The position numbers and the translations under genes were made by a program. 64,000 bases of DNA from an uncultured beta proteobacterium (lineage in GTDB: Bacteria; Pseudomonadota; Gammaproteobacteria; Burkholderiales; Burkholderiaceae_C). Location of the stretch: NCBI GenBank assembly GCA_903828665.1, contig CAIKMZ010000084.1, positions 50,074 through 114,073 on the forward strand, read 5' to 3'. Below, piece by piece: positions 1 to 10,750 of this stretch. Numbering within the stretch: position 1 is the first letter of the stretch; every line of letters starts with the position of its first letter. The notes below the pieces were generated by a model, which was given only the letters and a program-made list of their open reading frames with translations, was not told the origin of the DNA and searched no databases.

Positions 1-1544
1 CGCAGATCAGCCTGCAGGTTGGAGGCCTCGAGCACCGGCGTCTTTTCGGCCAGCGTCACCAGCAGCACCTTGGTCTGCCTGGGGTCCTGCAACTGCATCA
101 TGGGGGTCGTGAAGTGCATACCGCTCTCGCCCATCTGGCGCACGACGTCGCGGTGGTAGGCACCGGTGGCATCGAGCAGCAGCAGCGTGTGGCCGGTCGG
201 CGCCGTGTCCATCACGACGAACTTGCGCCCGGCCTCGCGGATGACGCGCGAGAACGCCTGGAAAACCGCGATCTCTTCGGTGCAGGGCGAGCGCAGGTCC
301 TCTTCGAGCACGGCGCGCCCTTGCGCGTCGAGCGCGGCGCCCTTGCTGGCGAGCACCTGCGCGCGGTACTGCGCCGTCACTTCGTGCGGGTCGATGCGGC
401 TCACGCTCAGGCGTTCGAGCGAGCCATGCAGGGTCTCCACCAGGTGCGCCGCAGGGTCGGAGGTCGTCAGGTGCACGGGGTAGCCGCGTTGCGCGAGTTG
501 CACCGCCACGGCGGCCGCTAGCGTCGTCTTGCCGACGCCGCCCTTGCCCATCAGCATCACCAGACCATGGCCGTCGGCGGCAATGTCGTCGACCAGTTGC
601 GACAGGCTCGGCGCATCGATGGCGATCTTCTCGTCGGCCACGACCGCCTGGGCAGAGGCAGACTGCGTCAACAACCGGCGCAGCGCCGCCAGCCCCACCA
701 GGTCAAACGCCTTGAGCGCAATCTGGTCGCTCGGCAGCGCCAGCAACACGGCCGGCATGGCCTGCAGCGCGGCCTGCTCGCGCGCGCAGATGGCGCCGGC
801 CAGCGCATCCTGCTCGCCTTCAGTCGCGGGCATGACGCCGTTGACCACCAGGTATTGCTGCGACATGCCGGTGCCGGCCAGTTCCTCGTGCGTGCGCGCC
901 GCCTCGCGCAGCGTGGAAGCCTGGGCGCGCGCCACCAGCACCAGTCGCGTGCGCAGCGGATCGGCCAGCGCGGCGACCGCCGCCTGGTACTGGGTGCGCT
1001 GCTTTTCCAGCCCGGCCAGCGGGCCCAGGCAGGAGGCGTCGCCCTTGCCTTCTTCAAGAAAGCCGCTCCAGGCGCCGGGCAACTGCAGCATGCGGATCGT
1101 GTGGCCGGTCGGCGCCGTGTCGAAAATCACGTGCGCGTAATCGTGCGTCAGCACGGCATCGGTCAGCAAGGCGGTGAACTCGTCAAAGGCGGCAATCTCT
1201 GTGGTGCAGGCGCCGGAGAGCTGCTCCTCAATGCCCTTGACCACCGCATCGGGCAGCACGCCGCGCACCGGACCGACGATGCGATCCCGATAGGCCTGCG
1301 CCGCAGCCTGCGGGTCGATCTCCAGCGCGCTCAGGTTGGCGACCTCGGGCACGACGGTGATCCGGTTGCCGATGCGAATGCCGAAGACCTGGCCGACATT
1401 GGAGGCCGGGTCGGTGCTGACCAGCAGCACGCGCTTGTTCTGCGCCGCCAGCTCCAGCGCCGTGGCGCAGGCGATCGAGGTCTTGCCGACGCCGCCCTTG
1501 CCGGTGAAGAACAGGAAGCGCGGCGGGTCCTTGAGGAATTTCAT
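1..1544 (-). CDS. arsA: ArsA arsenical pump ATPase (3' end beyond window)
   Basis: Soluble ATPase that energises arsenite efflux through a membrane pump (ArsB or Acr3, not in this window). I read it directly on the minus strand because the ORF track drops edge-running genes. It begins MKFLKDPPRFLFFTGKGGVG and is open to the left edge (514 codons; the family is about 580). Two deviant Walker A loops, GKGGVGKT near residue 15 and MGKGGVGKTT near residue 332, are in the same frame, which is the two-domain A1/A2 architecture of true ArsA rather than Get3. It lies 19 nt after arsD, so it belongs to the arsR-arsD-arsA transcript. The pump and reductase genes would be expected to the left. Confidence 0.93.
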   Translation of the reverse strand, partial: MKFLKDPPRFLFFTGKGGVGKTSIACATALELAAQNKRVLLVSTDPASNVGQVFGIRIGNRITVVPEVANLSALEIDPQAAAQAYRDRIVGPVRGVLPDAVVKGIEEQLSGACTTEIAAFDEFTALLTDAVLTHDYAHVIFDTAPTGHTIRMLQLPGAWSGFLEEGKGDASCLGPLAGLEKQRTQYQAAVAALADPLRTRLVLVARAQASTLREAARTHEELAGTGMSQQYLVVNGVMPATEGEQDALAGAICAREQAALQAMPAVLLALPSDQIALKAFDLVGLAALRRLLTQSASAQAVVADEKIAIDAPSLSQLVDDIAADGHGLVMLMGKGGVGKTTLAAAVAVQLAQRGYPVHLTTSDPAAHLVETLHGSLERLSVSRIDPHEVTAQYRAQVLASKGAALDAQGRAVLEEDLRSPCTEEIAVFQAFSRVIREAGRKFVVMDTAPTGHTLLLLDATGAYHRDVVRQMGESGMHFTTPMMQLQDPRQTKVLLVTLAEKTPVLEASNLQADL

Positions 1545-1563
1545 GATGGCGGCCGGCCAGGCG

Positions 1564-1929
1564 TCAGCTGCAGCAGCGGCCGCCGGAGCAGCAACTGCCC
1601 GCCGCAGCGGCCGGTGCCACACGGACCTCCCGCCCGGTCCAGCGCGCCAGCTCGTCGCGGCTCGGATAGCGCCCGGCCAGCACCAGTTCGCCGTCGAGCA
1701 GCGTAACCGGCAGCACGCCTTCGCCGCTGCGCTCTAGCAGGCCCTTGACGATGACATTGCCGGCAAATTCCATCGGTTGCTGCGCCAGGTTGAAGCGCTC
1801 GACCTGTGCGCCGCTCTTGCGGGCCCAATCGACATCGGCGGCAAAGCTCACCAGTTTCTGATCCACGTCCGCGCCACAGACGCCGCTGCTGCAGCACAGG
1901 GCCGGGTCGAATACTTGCAGTCTCTTCAT
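1564..1929 (-). CDS. arsD: ArsD arsenite metallochaperone
   Basis: Small cytosolic chaperone that binds As(III) or Sb(III) and hands it to ArsA, raising the pump's affinity; it also has weak repressor activity. At 121 residues it has the family length. The key thiols are present: Cys12, Cys13 and Cys18 in ALCCSSGVC, plus two C-terminal pairs (Cys113-114 and Cys119-120 in SCCSGGRCC) matching the vicinal pairs of plasmid R773 ArsD. It overlaps the arsR stop by 4 nt and precedes arsA, so translation is probably coupled. Confidence 0.95.
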   Translation of the reverse strand: MKRLQVFDPALCCSSGVCGADVDQKLVSFAADVDWARKSGAQVERFNLAQQPMEFAGNVIVKGLLERSGEGVLPVTLLDGELVLAGRYPSRDELARWTGREVRVAPAAAAGSCCSGGRCCS

Positions 1930-2285
1930 GACGATCTCCTTTTACGGGTGGATGCCGGCGCGCAGGCCGCAGGCGGGCACAACTCGGCGCACAGCTCGGG
2001 GTGCCCGGAACAGCATTCCGCCGTCAGGTAGGCAACCAGGTCCTGCATCAGCTTGAGGTTGGCGCGGTAACGCTGAAAGCGCCCTTCCTGCACCACCGAC
2101 AGCAGTTGCGACTGCGTCAGCGCTTTCAGGTGGAAGGAAAGATTGGTCGGCGGCAGCGCCAGCGCGGCGCCGATTTCACCCGCCACCAGCCCCGCCGGCC
2201 CGGTCTTGACCAGCAGCCGGTAGATGTCCAGCCGAATGCCCGATGACAGGGATTCGAAGATCTTGACGGCCGATGAAGTGTCCAT
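1926..2285 (-). CDS. arsR: ArsR/SmtB-family arsenic-responsive repressor
   Basis: Winged-helix repressor of its own operon; As(III) binding releases DNA. The HTH lies around residues 34-66. The classical R773 motif CVC in the DNA-recognition helix is absent (that helix reads PPTNLSFHLKAL). Instead there is a C-terminal cysteine cluster, Cys91, Cys92 and Cys99 with Cys103 and Cys108 further on, resembling the Acidithiobacillus-type ArsR site. A consensus promoter lies immediately upstream, with its -10 box ending 6 nt before the ATG and no Shine-Dalgarno sequence, so the message may be leaderless. Confidence 0.94.
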   Translation of the reverse strand: MDTSSAVKIFESLSSGIRLDIYRLLVKTGPAGLVAGEIGAALALPPTNLSFHLKALTQSQLLSVVQEGRFQRYRANLKLMQDLVAYLTAECCSGHPELCAELCPPAACAPASTRKRRSS

Positions 2286-2291
2286 GGTTTA

Positions 2292-2321
2292 ATTATACAA
2301 GCATTGTTGAAATGTTGACAA
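2292..2321 (-). promoter_or_regulatory. arsR promoter, sigma-70 type
   Basis: On the minus strand TTGTCA (2321-2316) is followed after 18 nt by a perfect TATAAT (2297-2292). The transcription start predicted about 7 nt later is at or next to the arsR ATG (2285). The spacer contains an imperfect dyad (TTG...CAA type) that could be the ArsR operator; that part is inference. Confidence 0.7.
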
Positions 2322-2377
2322 ATCTGCTGACCGGGCATCAATGTCCGGATCGAAAGACGTGGTGCTTGCGTGCGGCT

Positions 2378-3088
2378 TCAGTGCTCTCGCAACAGGCGGT
2401 AGCCCACAGCCGTTTCCGTCAGCAGATAACGCGGCTGCGCCGGGTCCGCTTCGAGCTTCTGTCTCAGGTGACCCATGTAGATGCGCAGGTAGTGACTCTG
2501 CTGGGCATGCGTCGGACCCCAGACTTCGCGCAGCAGCTGACGATGGGTCAGGACGCGTCCGACGTTGGCGATCAGCACCGAAAGCAGCCTGTACTCGATG
2601 GGCGTGAGGTGCACATCGACGCCACTGCGGCGCACGACACGGGCCAGCCGGTCCACTTCGACTTCGCCGAACCGGAACACCGGGTCGGCCTCCTCGGCGC
2701 TGCCGTCGTCGCTGGCGCTGCTGCGAGGCCGGCGCAGGTTGGCGCGAACCCGGGCCAGGAGTTCGCCCACGCCAAAGGGTTTCGTGAGGTAGTCGTCGGC
2801 ACCGGCATCGAGTGCGGCAACCTTGTCCACTTCATCGGTGCGCGCCGACAGCACGATGATGGGCACCGTGGACCAGCCGCGCACATCGCGGATAACTTCC
2901 AGCCCGTCGCGGTCCGGCAGGCCCAGGTCGAGTACGAGCAAATCGGGTTTTCGGGTGCCGGCTTCAGTGACACCTTGCTGCGCCGTGGCGGCCTCGAATA
3001 CCTGCCAGCCTTCGGCTTCAAGCGCGCCGCGCACGAAGCGGCGGATCTGCGGCTCGTCTTCAATCACGATGGCTACCGGAGCGTTCAT
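2378..3088 (-). CDS. kdpE: KdpE response regulator
   Basis: OmpR/PhoB-type regulator that activates kdp transcription when phosphorylated by KdpD. It has a receiver domain at residues 1-120 with acidic residues EDE (10-12), phospho-acceptor Asp54 (LVLDLGLPDRDG) and Lys in LTKPFG, then a winged-helix output domain ending in the GYRL motif. It is 236 residues, slightly above the usual 225. Its ATG overlaps the kdpD stop by 4 nt, so it is the last gene of the kdp operon. Confidence 0.96.
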   Translation of the reverse strand: MNAPVAIVIEDEPQIRRFVRGALEAEGWQVFEAATAQQGVTEAGTRKPDLLVLDLGLPDRDGLEVIRDVRGWSTVPIIVLSARTDEVDKVAALDAGADDYLTKPFGVGELLARVRANLRRPRSSASDDGSAEEADPVFRFGEVEVDRLARVVRRSGVDVHLTPIEYRLLSVLIANVGRVLTHRQLLREVWGPTHAQQSHYLRIYMGHLRQKLEADPAQPRYLLTETAVGYRLLREH

Positions 3089-5790
3089 GGCAATTCCTTC
3101 TCAATCGCTTCCGGTGGCGTCCGGCGCGGCAACCGGATGCTGAACTCCGCGCCGCCGTCGACCGCATTGGTCGCGCTCAGCACACCACCATGGGCATCGA
3201 TCACGGCTTTGCAGATGGCCAGTCCCAGGCCGACCCCGGGCGTGGCGGACTCGGCAGCCCCGCGCACAAATTTCTCGAACAGTTCGTGCTCGCGCCCTTT
3301 GAGCGCAGCGGGCAGACCGGGGCCGTGATCGCGCACGGTGATCACGAGCGAATCGGTCGTGGCGCGGGCACCGATGACGATCGGTGGCGCCGCATACCTG
3401 GCGGCATTTTCCAGGAGGTTGACCAGCACCCGTTCGATCAGTGCGGCGTCGAATTCGACCAGGGGCAAGTCGGGATCGAGTTCGGTCAGCACCTCCTGCT
3501 CGCCCAAGGCCGGGCGCGCCGCGCGGATCGCGCCGCCGACGGCCTCCTCGACCGATTGCCAATCCATGCGCAGGCGCACCGTGCCGCTCTGCAACCGCGC
3601 CATGTCCAGCAAGTTGTTCACGAGCGCGTTGAGTTCGCGCGCCTGCGCGACCAGGGCCTGCGCCGTTGCCGCTTGTCCTGCGGCCAGCGGTGGCAGCGAT
3701 TGGCGCAAGGATTCGGCCAGGGCGATCAAGGCCGTCAGCGGCGTGCGCACATCGTGTGAAATTGCCGCCAGCAACGCATTGCGCAGGCGTTCGGATTCCA
3801 TCTCGACCACGGCCTGCTGCGCAATGTCCACGTAGTGCACCCGTTCCAGCGCGATCGCAATCTGACGGGCCAGCGTGTCAAGCTGCTTGACCTGCTCCGG
3901 AATCAGCAGCCAGCGCGTCTGCGCGGGTCTGAGCGCGAGCACACCGCGCACGCGCATCGCGGCCTTCAGCGGCACATAGTGCCAGGACTGGGATGCCAGC
4001 GTTGCAGTGGCCAGGCCCGCGGCCTGCTCGTTGCGAAAGGCCCAGTCGGCGACGCTGGCGTCGAAACCGGCAGGGACTTCTTGCGGCAAGAGCAACTGGT
4101 CGTTCGCATCGGTGGCCAGCACCAGCGCACTGCCGCCGAAATTTCGCTGCACGGCGGCGACGCCGAGTTCGGCCACCTGGGTGCTCATCAATGCCGCCGA
4201 GAGGTCGCGCGTGAGTTCGAACAGCAGTTGCGCGCGACGTTCGCGGCTGGCAGAAATGCGGGCCTGAAAGCGCATGCCGGCGGTGAGCTGCCCGGTCAGC
4301 AAGCCGACCACCAGCATCACGGCGAAGGTCAGCAGGTACTGCACGTCGCTCACGGCAAACGACAGCCGTGGCGGCACGAAGAAGAAGTCGAACGCCGCCA
4401 CGTTGAAGAACGCGGCCAACGCCGCCGGACCCCGTCCGAACTTCAGCGCCACCAGCACCGTTGCGAGCAGGAACAGCATCACGATGTTGGCCAGATCGAA
4501 GTGGTTTCGAAGCGGCGTCGCCAGCAGCGTGACCGCGATGCAACTGCCCGCTGCGGCGGCGTAGCCCGGCCAGGCACCGTCCCAGGCTTTGGTGTCCTCC
4601 CCGTCCTGAACCCGATCCGCCGCGCGCGCCAGCCGTCTCGCGCTTTCGGCCCGTCCAACTTCCACGATGTCCAGCGAGGGCGCCAGCAGGGCGAGCCGGC
4701 GTGTCATCGTGCGACCCGATAACAGCCAGCGCCCGGCGCCGGGTCGTCCGACCACCAGGGTCGCGCAGTTCAGGGTCTGTGCCTGCGCCACCAGCGCCTC
4801 GGCGACATCGCTGCCGGCCAGAACGGCGGTGGCCGCCCCCAGTTCCTCGGCCAGCTTGATCACGGCCAGGACGTGGTCACGCTGCGCCGCATGAAGCCTT
4901 TGCAGCTGGGGCGTTTCGACATAGGCTGCATGCCAGCGCACATTGAGTTGTCCGGCCAGGCGCGCGGCCGTGCGCACCGTCTGCTCCGCTCCCGCATGCG
5001 GACCGATGCAGGCCAGTATCACGCCCTCGGTATTCCACACCGGGGCGATGCTCTGTTCCACCCGGTAGCTGCGGACATCGTCTTCCACGTGTTCGGCCGT
5101 GCGGCGCAAGGCGATCTCGCGCAGGGCAATCAGATTGCCCTTGCGGAAAAAGTTCTGCGCGGCGCGCTCGGCCTGCTGCGGCAGGTAGACCTTGCCCGCC
5201 TTGAGGCGTGCCATCAGCTCATCGGGCGTCACGTCCACCAGGATGATTTCGTCGGCACTCTCGAGCACCGTGTCGGGAACGGTCTCGTGCACACGGATGC
5301 CGGTGATCGTCCCCATGGTGTCGTTCAGGCTCTCGAGGTGCTGCACATTGAGCGCCGACCAGACGTCGATGCCCGCGTCAAGCAACTCCTGCACATCCTG
5401 CCAGCGCTTGGGGTGGCGCGAGCCCTCGACATTCGAATGCGCCAGTTCATCGACCAGCAGCAGTTCCGGCTTTTCTGCGAGTGCGCGGTCGAGATCGAAC
5501 TCGCGCAGGGCACGGCCCCGGTAGCTCAGCTCGCGCAAGGGCAACTGCGGCAACCCCGCCAACAACTCGGCGGTTTCGCCACGGCCGTGGGTTTCCACCA
5601 CCCCGACCAACACCTTGCGTCCGGCCTTGTGCTCGCGTTGCGCCGCGCTGAGCATGGCGTAGGTCTTGCCGACGCCGGCATTGGCGCCGAAATAGATGCG
5701 CAGCTTGCCGCGCCGCGCACGCACCTCCTCACTGCGGATCTGCTGCAGCAGTGCGTCAGGGTCGGGGCGGGAATCGTGCGGGCTGGCCAA
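3085..5790 (-). CDS. kdpD: KdpD potassium/turgor sensor histidine kinase
   Basis: Membrane kinase/phosphatase for KdpE that responds to low K+ and osmotic stress. Domains in order: KdpD N-domain with Walker A GANAGVGKT (about residues 35-45), a universal-stress-protein-like domain, a cluster of four transmembrane segments (about 410-500), a GAF-like region, then HisKA with phospho-acceptor His679 (ISHDVRTP) and an HATPase with N box (LLENAARYA) and G boxes (DHGPGLP, GVGLGLAI). At 901 residues it is full length. It follows kdpC by 44 nt. Confidence 0.97.
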   Translation of the reverse strand: MASPHDSRPDPDALLQQIRSEEVRARRGKLRIYFGANAGVGKTYAMLSAAQREHKAGRKVLVGVVETHGRGETAELLAGLPQLPLRELSYRGRALREFDLDRALAEKPELLLVDELAHSNVEGSRHPKRWQDVQELLDAGIDVWSALNVQHLESLNDTMGTITGIRVHETVPDTVLESADEIILVDVTPDELMARLKAGKVYLPQQAERAAQNFFRKGNLIALREIALRRTAEHVEDDVRSYRVEQSIAPVWNTEGVILACIGPHAGAEQTVRTAARLAGQLNVRWHAAYVETPQLQRLHAAQRDHVLAVIKLAEELGAATAVLAGSDVAEALVAQAQTLNCATLVVGRPGAGRWLLSGRTMTRRLALLAPSLDIVEVGRAESARRLARAADRVQDGEDTKAWDGAWPGYAAAAGSCIAVTLLATPLRNHFDLANIVMLFLLATVLVALKFGRGPAALAAFFNVAAFDFFFVPPRLSFAVSDVQYLLTFAVMLVVGLLTGQLTAGMRFQARISASRERRAQLLFELTRDLSAALMSTQVAELGVAAVQRNFGGSALVLATDANDQLLLPQEVPAGFDASVADWAFRNEQAAGLATATLASQSWHYVPLKAAMRVRGVLALRPAQTRWLLIPEQVKQLDTLARQIAIALERVHYVDIAQQAVVEMESERLRNALLAAISHDVRTPLTALIALAESLRQSLPPLAAGQAATAQALVAQARELNALVNNLLDMARLQSGTVRLRMDWQSVEEAVGGAIRAARPALGEQEVLTELDPDLPLVEFDAALIERVLVNLLENAARYAAPPIVIGARATTDSLVITVRDHGPGLPAALKGREHELFEKFVRGAAESATPGVGLGLAICKAVIDAHGGVLSATNAVDGGAEFSIRLPRRTPPEAIEKELP

Positions 5791-5834
5791 GCGGATGCGC
5801 CTTTCGCGTCAATGGGCTTCGTTGGAACACAAGC

Positions 5835-6407
5835 TTAGCGCAATGCATCAAGCGCCAGGTTCAGGCGCAGGACATTGACCCGCGGTTCACCGAGCAATCC
5901 CCACAGCGGACCCTGCACCTGCTGTTGCACCAGGGTCTCGAGTTCTTTGATGGGCCGACCGCGGGCCCTGGCCACCCGGGCCACCTGATAGAACGCGGCG
6001 GCGGGGCTGATGTGAGGATCGAGCCCGCTGGCCGAAGTCGTGACCAGGTCGACCGGCACCGGCGCCATGTTGCCAGGATCGGCGTCACGCAAGGCATCCA
6101 TGCGCGCCTTGACCGCGTCGGCGAGCGCCGGGTTCAACGGACCCAGGTTGGAACCACCCGAATTCGCGGCGTTGTCGGGCATGGGGCTGGTGGTCGAAGG
6201 CCGGCCCCAGAAATACCCGGCTTCGCTGAAGTTCTGGCCGATCAGGCTCGAGCCGATCGGCATGCCGTCGCGCAGGATCAGACTGCCAGCAGCCTGCGCG
6301 GGAAACAACAACCGGGCCGCGCCGGTGACCAGCAATGGATAGGCGATGCCGGTCATCAGCGTGAGCACGAAGAACAGCACGAGTGCGGGACGGAGAATTT
6401 GCTTCAT
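5835..6407 (-). CDS. kdpC: KdpC subunit of the K+-transporting ATPase
   Basis: Single-pass membrane subunit required for assembly and ATP affinity of KdpFABC. I chose the start [13 protein letters not shown] because AAGGAG lies at ideal spacing before it; the track start 13 codons upstream has no such site. The result is 190 residues, normal for KdpC. An N-terminal transmembrane helix is followed by an extracytoplasmic domain with the typical GSSLIGQNF and YFWGRPS stretches. It follows kdpB by 35 nt. Confidence 0.95.
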   Translation of the reverse strand: MKQILRPALVLFFVLTLMTGIAYPLLVTGAARLLFPAQAAGSLILRDGMPIGSSLIGQNFSEAGYFWGRPSTTSPMPDNAANSGGSNLGPLNPALADAVKARMDALRDADPGNMAPVPVDLVTTSASGLDPHISPAAAFYQVARVARARGRPIKELETLVQQQVQGPLWGLLGEPRVNVLRLNLALDALR

Positions 6408-6442
6408 GGGAACTCCTTCAGGGATGCGCAAGGCCGCCAGGC

Positions 6443-8530
<2,088 letters not shown>

Positions 8531-8555
8531 GTCATTTGCTCACGTATCCGTTGAC

Positions 8556-10355
8556 TCAATGGCCGCTCCATAGCATCAGATGCTCAACCACGGGACCAAG
8601 CGCAAGCGCCGGCACGTAATTGAGCAGGCCCACCAGCAGCACCGTTCCGATCAGCAGCGTCACGAAAAGCGGACCATGGGTTGGCATGGTTCCCGCCGTC
8701 ACGGGCAAGCGCTTCTTGGCGGCCAGCGCGCCGGCAATGGCCAGCACAGGCACGATCACGGCGAAGCGACCGAACCACATCACGAGCGCCAGCAGCCAGT
8801 TGTAGAACGCCGTGTTGGCCGACAGTCCGGCAAAGGCGCTGCCGTTGTTGTTGGCAGCCGAGCTCAGGGCGTAAAGGATTTCCGAAAATCCGTGCGCCCC
8901 GGGGTTGGCAATGCCGGAGCGACCGTCGGCCGCCAGCACCGCGATGGCGCTTCCGACCAGCACCAGAATCGGCGTCACCAGGATGACGATCGAGCTCAGC
9001 TTGATTTCATGCGACTCGATCTTCTTGCCCAGATACTCGGGTGTTCGCCCGATCATCAGGCCGGCAATGAACACCGCCAGGATGGCGAAGATCAGCATGC
9101 CGTACAGGCCGCTGCCGGTGCCGCCGAAGACCACTTCACCCAGCTGGATCATCACCATCGGAACCATGCCGCCGAGCGGCGTGAAGGAATCGTGCATGGC
9201 ATTGACGGCACCGCAGGAGGCGGCGGTCGTGATGACGGCAAACAGGCTTGAAGCGTTGATGCCATGGCGCACCTCCTTGCCTTCCATGTTGCCGCCGGAC
9301 TGCAATGGGCCGGCCGCCTGATCGACACCGAGGACGCCAAGCAGCGGATTGCCAGCCTGCTCGGCGGGCGTGATGACGACCACAGCGACCACGAACATCA
9401 GCGTCATCGCGGCCAGCACGGCCCAGCCCTGACGCAGGTCGCCAACCTCTCGACCGAAGGCAAGGCACAGGGCAGCCGGTATGAGGAAGATCGCCAGCAT
9501 CTCGAGCAGATTGCTCAGCGCGGTCGGGTTCTCATACGGATGAGCCGAGTTGGCGTTGAAGAAGCCGCCGCCGTTCGTGCCAATCATCTTGATGGCTTCC
9601 TGCGACGCGACCGGTCCCATCGCGAGCGTCTGCGTGGCGGTCTTCAGGTCTTCCATGACGGGATTGCCCTTGGCATCCTTGAGGGGTTGGCCGTCGACGC
9701 CATTTTTCGGCTGCTGGTAGAGGTTCACTTCCAGTGTCGTCACGTCCTTGTAGGCGTCCAGGTTCTGGATCACGCCCTGGCCCACGAGCAGCACGGCCAA
9801 CACCAGCGACAGCGGCAGCAACAGCCAGGCCGTGATGCGCGTGACATCGACCCAGAAGTTGCCGATCACGCCGGTGGCGCGCGCGGCAAGCCCCCGAATC
9901 AACGCGAAGGCCACGGCAATGCCAGTCGCGGCCGACAGGAAATTCTGCACGGCCAGGGCCAGCATCTGCGTCAGGTAGCTCATGGTGGACTCGCCAGAGT
10001 AGCCCTGCCAGTTGGTGTTGGTGACAAAGCTGATGGCGGTGTTGAAGGACGAGTCCGGTGACACGGCGGCCATGCCGGCCGGATTGAACGGCAGCCAGAC
10101 CTGCAAACGTTGCAGCGCATAGACCGCAAAGACGCCCAAGGCATTGAAGGCCAGCAAGGCCAGCGCGTATTCGTACCAGTTCATGGACTGATTCGGCGAT
10201 GTGCCTGCCAGGCGGTACAGGGGCGCCTCCACCCGCTGCATCCAGCCCGGCACTTGTCCGGCGCACACGCGCGCCAGCCAGATGCCCAGCGGCCAGGCCG
10301 CCGCCAACAACAGGCCCAGGTAAAGGATCAGCAAGCCCCACGACGTGGTGCTCAT
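8556..10355 (-). CDS. kdpA: KdpA K+-binding channel-like subunit
   Basis: Polytopic subunit related to Trk/Ktr channels that selects and passes K+. The start MSTTSWGLL is preferred to the track's longer form because it overlaps the kdpF stop by one base (TGATG). It is 599 residues, a little longer than the 557 of E. coli. Four pseudo-repeated selectivity loops are visible: [30 protein letters not shown], a GGTGSGLYG loop and [13 protein letters not shown]. Confidence 0.97.
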   Translation of the reverse strand: MSTTSWGLLILYLGLLLAAAWPLGIWLARVCAGQVPGWMQRVEAPLYRLAGTSPNQSMNWYEYALALLAFNALGVFAVYALQRLQVWLPFNPAGMAAVSPDSSFNTAISFVTNTNWQGYSGESTMSYLTQMLALAVQNFLSAATGIAVAFALIRGLAARATGVIGNFWVDVTRITAWLLLPLSLVLAVLLVGQGVIQNLDAYKDVTTLEVNLYQQPKNGVDGQPLKDAKGNPVMEDLKTATQTLAMGPVASQEAIKMIGTNGGGFFNANSAHPYENPTALSNLLEMLAIFLIPAALCLAFGREVGDLRQGWAVLAAMTLMFVVAVVVITPAEQAGNPLLGVLGVDQAAGPLQSGGNMEGKEVRHGINASSLFAVITTAASCGAVNAMHDSFTPLGGMVPMVMIQLGEVVFGGTGSGLYGMLIFAILAVFIAGLMIGRTPEYLGKKIESHEIKLSSIVILVTPILVLVGSAIAVLAADGRSGIANPGAHGFSEILYALSSAANNNGSAFAGLSANTAFYNWLLALVMWFGRFAVIVPVLAIAGALAAKKRLPVTAGTMPTHGPLFVTLLIGTVLLVGLLNYVPALALGPVVEHLMLWSGH

Positions 10356-10453
10356 CAGAACTCCTCGGCGCGAATCAGCGCATAGAGCAGATAGGCCAGC
10401 AACATGGCGACACACAGGCCGCCAAAGCCATAGAGAACTTCCTGGCTGATCAT
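10355..10453 (-). CDS. kdpF: KdpF small stabilising subunit
   Basis: A 32-residue single-helix membrane peptide ([19 protein letters not shown]...) ending in RAEEF. It stabilises the KdpABC complex. It is buried inside a longer spurious track ORF. Its stop shares one base with the kdpA ATG and its ATG overlaps the stop of the preceding 34-codon ORF by 4 nt, so the three are translationally coupled. Confidence 0.9.
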   Translation of the reverse strand: MISQEVLYGFGGLCVAMLLAYLLYALIRAEEF

Positions 10454-10554
10454 GGCCGGCCTCCTTGCGGCTTTTCGAGCTTCCTGAAACCCCGCACCAG
10501 CAAGACCATCAGGCCCCACAGGCCAGCGACCGCGGCGACAAATACGAAATCCAT
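10450..10554 (-). CDS. 34-residue membrane peptide gene leading the kdp operon
   Basis: Too short for the ORF track. It reads [20 protein letters not shown] and then a basic tail ([14 protein letters not shown]), so it has one hydrophobic helix and a positively charged, probably cytoplasmic end. GGAG precedes the ATG at 7 nt. Its TGA overlaps the kdpF ATG (ATGA). Small ORFs in this position occur ahead of kdpF in other bacteria, but I know no assigned function. Position and coupling suggest a second accessory peptide of KdpFABC or of KdpD signalling, which is inference. Confidence 0.72.
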   Translation of the reverse strand: MDFVFVAAVAGLWGLMVLLVRGFRKLEKPQGGRP

Positions 10555-10629
10555 GAAAAACTCCTGCGTCAGATGGATGACCGGAGTTTGCTGATTGACG
10601 CGTAAAAACGGGGATAAGATGGATCAACC

Positions 10630-10656
10630 GGCTGTATATAAACCGTAAATTCAGCC
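10630..10656 (-). promoter_or_regulatory. Candidate KdpE-binding region upstream of kdp
   Basis: An AT-rich core in a GC-rich background, with two TTTA half-sites (TTTACGGTTTATA on the minus strand), bordered by an inverted pair GGCTG/CAGCC. Known KdpE boxes are T-rich direct repeats of the TTTATA/TTTACA type, so this is a reasonable candidate. It lies about 75 nt upstream of the first small ORF. Confidence 0.4.
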
Positions 10657-10663
10657 CCGACCG

Positions 10664-10675
10664 TGACAGCTGTCA
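10664..10675. promoter_or_regulatory. 12-bp perfect palindrome, possible operator
   Basis: TGACAGCTGTCA is a perfect dyad 8 bp upstream of the candidate KdpE region and 75 bp beyond the 3' end of the desulfhydrase gene. It has the form of a dimeric regulator site. I cannot assign the regulator. Confidence 0.3.
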
Positions 10676-10750
10676 TGCGTTTTCCGACCGGAATGACGCG
10701 GCCAACCGCCGCCCGAGCCGCGTCAAGCGTGAACAGCTGGTCCTTCCGTC

